A stretch of 64,000 bases of DNA from Xiheimicrobium sp033763395 (lineage in GTDB: Bacteria; Myxococcota; Myxococcia; Myxococcales; Myxococcaceae). The notes under the pieces were generated by a model. It did not search any database, was not told the origin of the DNA, and worked only from the letters and a program-made list of their open reading frames with translations. The stretch covers positions 14,386 through 78,385 of the forward strand of contig JANRKQ010000197.1 in NCBI GenBank assembly GCA_033763395.1, written 5' to 3'. The position numbers were made by a program, and so were the translations under genes. Below, piece after piece: positions 62,170 to 64,000 of this stretch (position 1 is the first letter of the stretch; the number at the start of each line of letters is the position of its first letter).

Positions 62170-62798
62170 TTCTTGCCGTCCTTCTTCGGCGCCACCTTCT
62201 CCGAGATGACGACCTTGATGATCTTCTGCTCGACGGTGGGCCGGTCCATCGCGCCGCGGGGCACCTGCCCGAGCTTCACAACGTTCTCGTAGCCCTGGAT
62301 CACCTCTCCGAAGATGGTGTGCTTGCCGTTGAGGTACGTGGGCGTCGACGTGGTGATGAAGAACTGGGAGCCGTTCGTGTTGGGGCCCCGGTTGGCCATC
62401 GCGAGCAGCCCCACCTTGTCGAAGGCCCGGCCCGACTGGAACTCGTCCTCGAAGTTGTAGCCGGGCCCGCCGCGGCCGGAGCCCTCGGGATCACCGCCCT
62501 GGATCATGAAGTCGGGGATCACGCGGTGGAAGACGAGGCCGTCGTAGTAGGGCCGCTTCGCCTTCTGGCCGGTCTTCGGGTCGACGAACTCCTTCTCGCC
62601 GGTCGCGAGGCCCACGAAGTTCGCCACCGTCTTCGGCGCGTCCTTCGCGAAGAAACGAATGACGACGTCACCCTGGGTGGTCGACAGCGTGGCGTAGAGA
62701 TCCTTGCCCTCGAGCGCGAGCGTCGTGAACTTGCCCTGCGCGAGGCCGAGGGTGGGAACGAGCAGCAGCAGCGGGAGGACGAGACGGGAAAGTCGCAT
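62166..62798 (-). CDS. Cyclophilin-type peptidyl-prolyl isomerase (periplasmic)
   Basis: A 210-residue cyclophilin with a cleavable signal (LVLPLLLLVPTLGLAQGK) and no lipobox, so it is soluble periplasmic. The domain has FHRVIPDFMIQGGDPEGSGR, GLLAMANRGPNTNGSQFFIT and LNGKHTIFGEVIQGY, with all catalytic positions. It ends in a Lys-rich tail (KVAPKKDGKK). First of the three tandem cyclophilins, 47 bases after rnc. Together they cover cytoplasm, outer leaflet of a membrane and periplasm. Confidence 0.93.
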   Translation of the reverse strand: MRLSRLVLPLLLLVPTLGLAQGKFTTLALEGKDLYATLSTTQGDVVIRFFAKDAPKTVANFVGLATGEKEFVDPKTGQKAKRPYYDGLVFHRVIPDFMIQGGDPEGSGRGGPGYNFEDEFQSGRAFDKVGLLAMANRGPNTNGSQFFITTSTPTYLNGKHTIFGEVIQGYENVVKLGQVPRGAMDRPTVEQKIIKVVISEKVAPKKDGKK

Positions 62799-62845
62799 GG
62801 GCGCGGAAGGTACCGCCCGGCCCTTTGGGCGCCCAAGCGTTTTCG

Positions 62846-63634
62846 TCAGGGGGCCGGCTCGTCGCCGCTCTTGCGGGCGTCCTTCGTGGCCAGCATCGCG
62901 AGCGTGGCCTGGGCCGCCGACTGCTCGGCCTCCTTCTTGGAGCGGCCCGTCGAGCGCGCGTACACCTCGGGGCCGATCGTCACCTCGACCTCGAAGATCT
63001 TCTCGTGATCGGGCCCCTGCTCGCCCACCACGCGGTAGCGCGCCGGCACCTTGTACAGGCGCTGGGCGAGCTCTCCGAGGAGCGTCTTGTGATCCTGCCC
63101 CTGGCGGCCGTGGGCGACGCCGTCGAGCGCATCGGCGAACACCACGTCGACGAAGCCCATCACCGCCGACAGCCCGTTCGAGAGGAAGAGCGCGGCGATC
63201 ACCGCCTCGAAGGCGTCGGCGAGCACCGAGGCGCGATCGCGGCCGCCGGTGAGCTCTTCTCCCCGCCCGAGCAGCAGCACCTCGCCGAGCTTCAGCGTGC
63301 GCGCGATGCGGGCCAGGCCCTCTTCGTTGACGATGAGCGCGCGCAGCTTCGACAGCTCACCTTCCGAGGCCCTGGGGAAGCGCTCCATGAGGCGGTGGGT
63401 GATGGCGAGATCGACGACGGCGTCTCCGAGGAGCTCGAGCCGCTCGTTGTTGTCGAAGCCCGAGTCCGGGTTCTCGTTGCTGTAGCTGGCGTGCACGATG
63501 GCGTTGAGCGCCACGGCCTTGTCGGCGAACGAGAGGCCGAAGCGCTGCTCGAGGCCCTCGACCCGCTCGGCCTTGAGGCGCGCGCGCCGCTCGGCGTCGG
63601 AAGGTCTCTCGGGTTTGTGCGTGTCGTCGCCCAT
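62846..63634 (-). CDS. rnc: Ribonuclease III
   Basis: A 262-residue double-strand-specific endoribonuclease. The signature NNERLELLGDAVVDLAITHR gives the metal-binding Glu and Asp, with the later DAFEAVIAALFLS holding the second pair. A C-terminal double-strand RNA-binding domain (LLGELAQRLYKVPARYRVVG, YARSTGRSKKEAEQSAAQAT) follows. It processes rRNA precursors. ATG at 63634 begins just after a perfect 9-base inverted repeat, which would lie in the mRNA leader. It heads the operon rnc-cyclophilin x3-era-der. Confidence 0.95.
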   Translation of the reverse strand: MGDDTHKPERPSDAERRARLKAERVEGLEQRFGLSFADKAVALNAIVHASYSNENPDSGFDNNERLELLGDAVVDLAITHRLMERFPRASEGELSKLRALIVNEEGLARIARTLKLGEVLLLGRGEELTGGRDRASVLADAFEAVIAALFLSNGLSAVMGFVDVVFADALDGVAHGRQGQDHKTLLGELAQRLYKVPARYRVVGEQGPDHEKIFEVEVTIGPEVYARSTGRSKKEAEQSAAQATLAMLATKDARKSGDEPAP

Positions 63635-63637
63635 GCC

Positions 63638-63657
63638 CGGTCGCGCCTGCGCGACCG
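63638..63657. promoter_or_regulatory. Perfect inverted repeat in the rnc leader
   Basis: CGGTCGCGC-CT-GCGCGACCG, two 9-base arms with two central bases, three bases before the rnc ATG. In RNA it folds as an 8-base stem with a CAGG loop next to the start codon; it could regulate translation or serve as an RNase III site, as in known rnc autoregulation. Confidence 0.45.
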
Positions 63658-63732
63658 TTGCGGAGAATGACACGACCCGGTGTCGCGCGTCGAAGGTCAA
63701 GCGACAGGACTTTTCGGCCGCGCCGGCTGGAG

Positions 63733-63738
63733 TAGCTT
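63733..63738 (+). promoter_or_regulatory. -10-like hexamer for ku
   Basis: TAGCTT ten bases before the ATG at 63749 with no Shine-Dalgarno. Confidence 0.35.
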
Positions 63739-63748
63739 CGTCGGAACC

Positions 63749-64000
63749 ATGGCTGCGCGCGCAAGCGGAACCGGAACCATCAGCTTCGGGCTCGTCAACA
63801 TTCCCGTGAAGCTGTACTCGGCGAACGACTCGTCGGGGAAGATCTCGTTCAACCAGCTGCACGCGGAGAAGAAGATCCGCCTCAAGCAGCAGATGATCGA
63901 CCCCGAGACGGGCGAGGCCGTGCCCCGCGAGAAGATCGTCAAGGGCTACGAGTTCGCGAAGGACCAGTACATCGTCATCGACGAGGCCGAGCTCGACAAG
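63749..64000 (+). CDS. ku: Ku protein of non-homologous end joining (3' truncated by window)
   Basis: The first 84 residues of a bacterial Ku homologue; the frame is open at the last base. The start GTGTISFGLVNIPVKLYSAN and the following FNQLHAEKKIRLKQQ, GYEFAKDQYIVIDEAELDK match the Ku beta-barrel core. Bacterial Ku binds DNA double-strand ends as a homodimer and recruits ligase LigD, which may lie beyond the window. It is divergent from rnc across a 114-base gap. The first codon has no Shine-Dalgarno and is preceded by TAGCTT. Confidence 0.93.
   Translation, partial: MAARASGTGTISFGLVNIPVKLYSANDSSGKISFNQLHAEKKIRLKQQMIDPETGEAVPREKIVKGYEFAKDQYIVIDEAELDK

Overview
The window is high-GC bacterial chromosome, almost fully coding, with short gaps and many 1-4 base start/stop overlaps. 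The gene content suggests a myxobacterium (Myxococcota): a Ser/Thr kinase with a long TPR tail, an FHA protein, a PilZ-like/Hsp70 fusion, an AgmX-like TPR protein, many lipoproteins with Asp/Ala/Gly-rich tails after the lipid cysteine, a histone-like Lys/Ala/Pro tail, CsgG-like proteins and a Ku gene. I see no rRNA, tRNA, insertion sequence, prophage or CRISPR array.

Layout. 1-5.5 kb: a split B12-dependent acyl-CoA mutase whose active-site residues look like isobutyryl-CoA mutase, a methyltransferase, the B12-binding subunit and HMG-CoA lyase, pointing to branched-chain acyl-CoA metabolism. 5.6-14.8 kb: PilZ-like/Hsp70 fusion, HtrA-like protease, FHA protein, lipoprotein, small HExxH protein, PlsB and a DUF4124 protein. 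15-21.7 kb: kinase-TPR protein, YfgM-like protein, a BamB-like gene broken by an in-frame TAG, a Nudix hydrolase and a DEDD-type nuclease.

21.65-27.6 kb holds the most unusual locus: a minus-strand operon of an alpha-oxoamine synthase, two ATP-grasp-like enzymes flanking a 47-residue Pro/Lys/Thr-rich peptide gene with a strong ribosome-binding site, and a lantibiotic-dehydratase N-domain protein without the elimination domain. I read it as a candidate undescribed RiPP or PEARL-type (peptide aminoacyl-tRNA ligase) pathway.

27.7-34.7 kb: lipoprotein, PilZ protein, diguanylate cyclase, then a TPR-TPR-namZ-(unknown)-nadD operon. 35-42 kb: an atypical-codon small gene, mutS2, a tRNA-dihydrouridine synthase, a DUF2199 remnant and RNase R. 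42-49.6 kb: outer-membrane protein, AKP-tailed chagasin-like protein, moeA, ribA, MBL-fold enzyme, DedA protein and a cyclic-nucleotide-binding protein. 49.6-56.4 kb: CsgG-like and TPR envelope proteins, a CorA-like membrane protein and a probable 7(1)-knotted secreted protein. 56.4-64 kb: miaB, a membrane protein, the operon rnc-cyclophilin x3-era-der, and the start of ku.

At least eight genes at the head of transcription units have a TAnnnT hexamer 8-13 bases before the start codon and no Shine-Dalgarno sequence, which suggests short-leader or leaderless transcripts. All start choices, motif positions and composition remarks were made by reading the sequence; no database search was possible.
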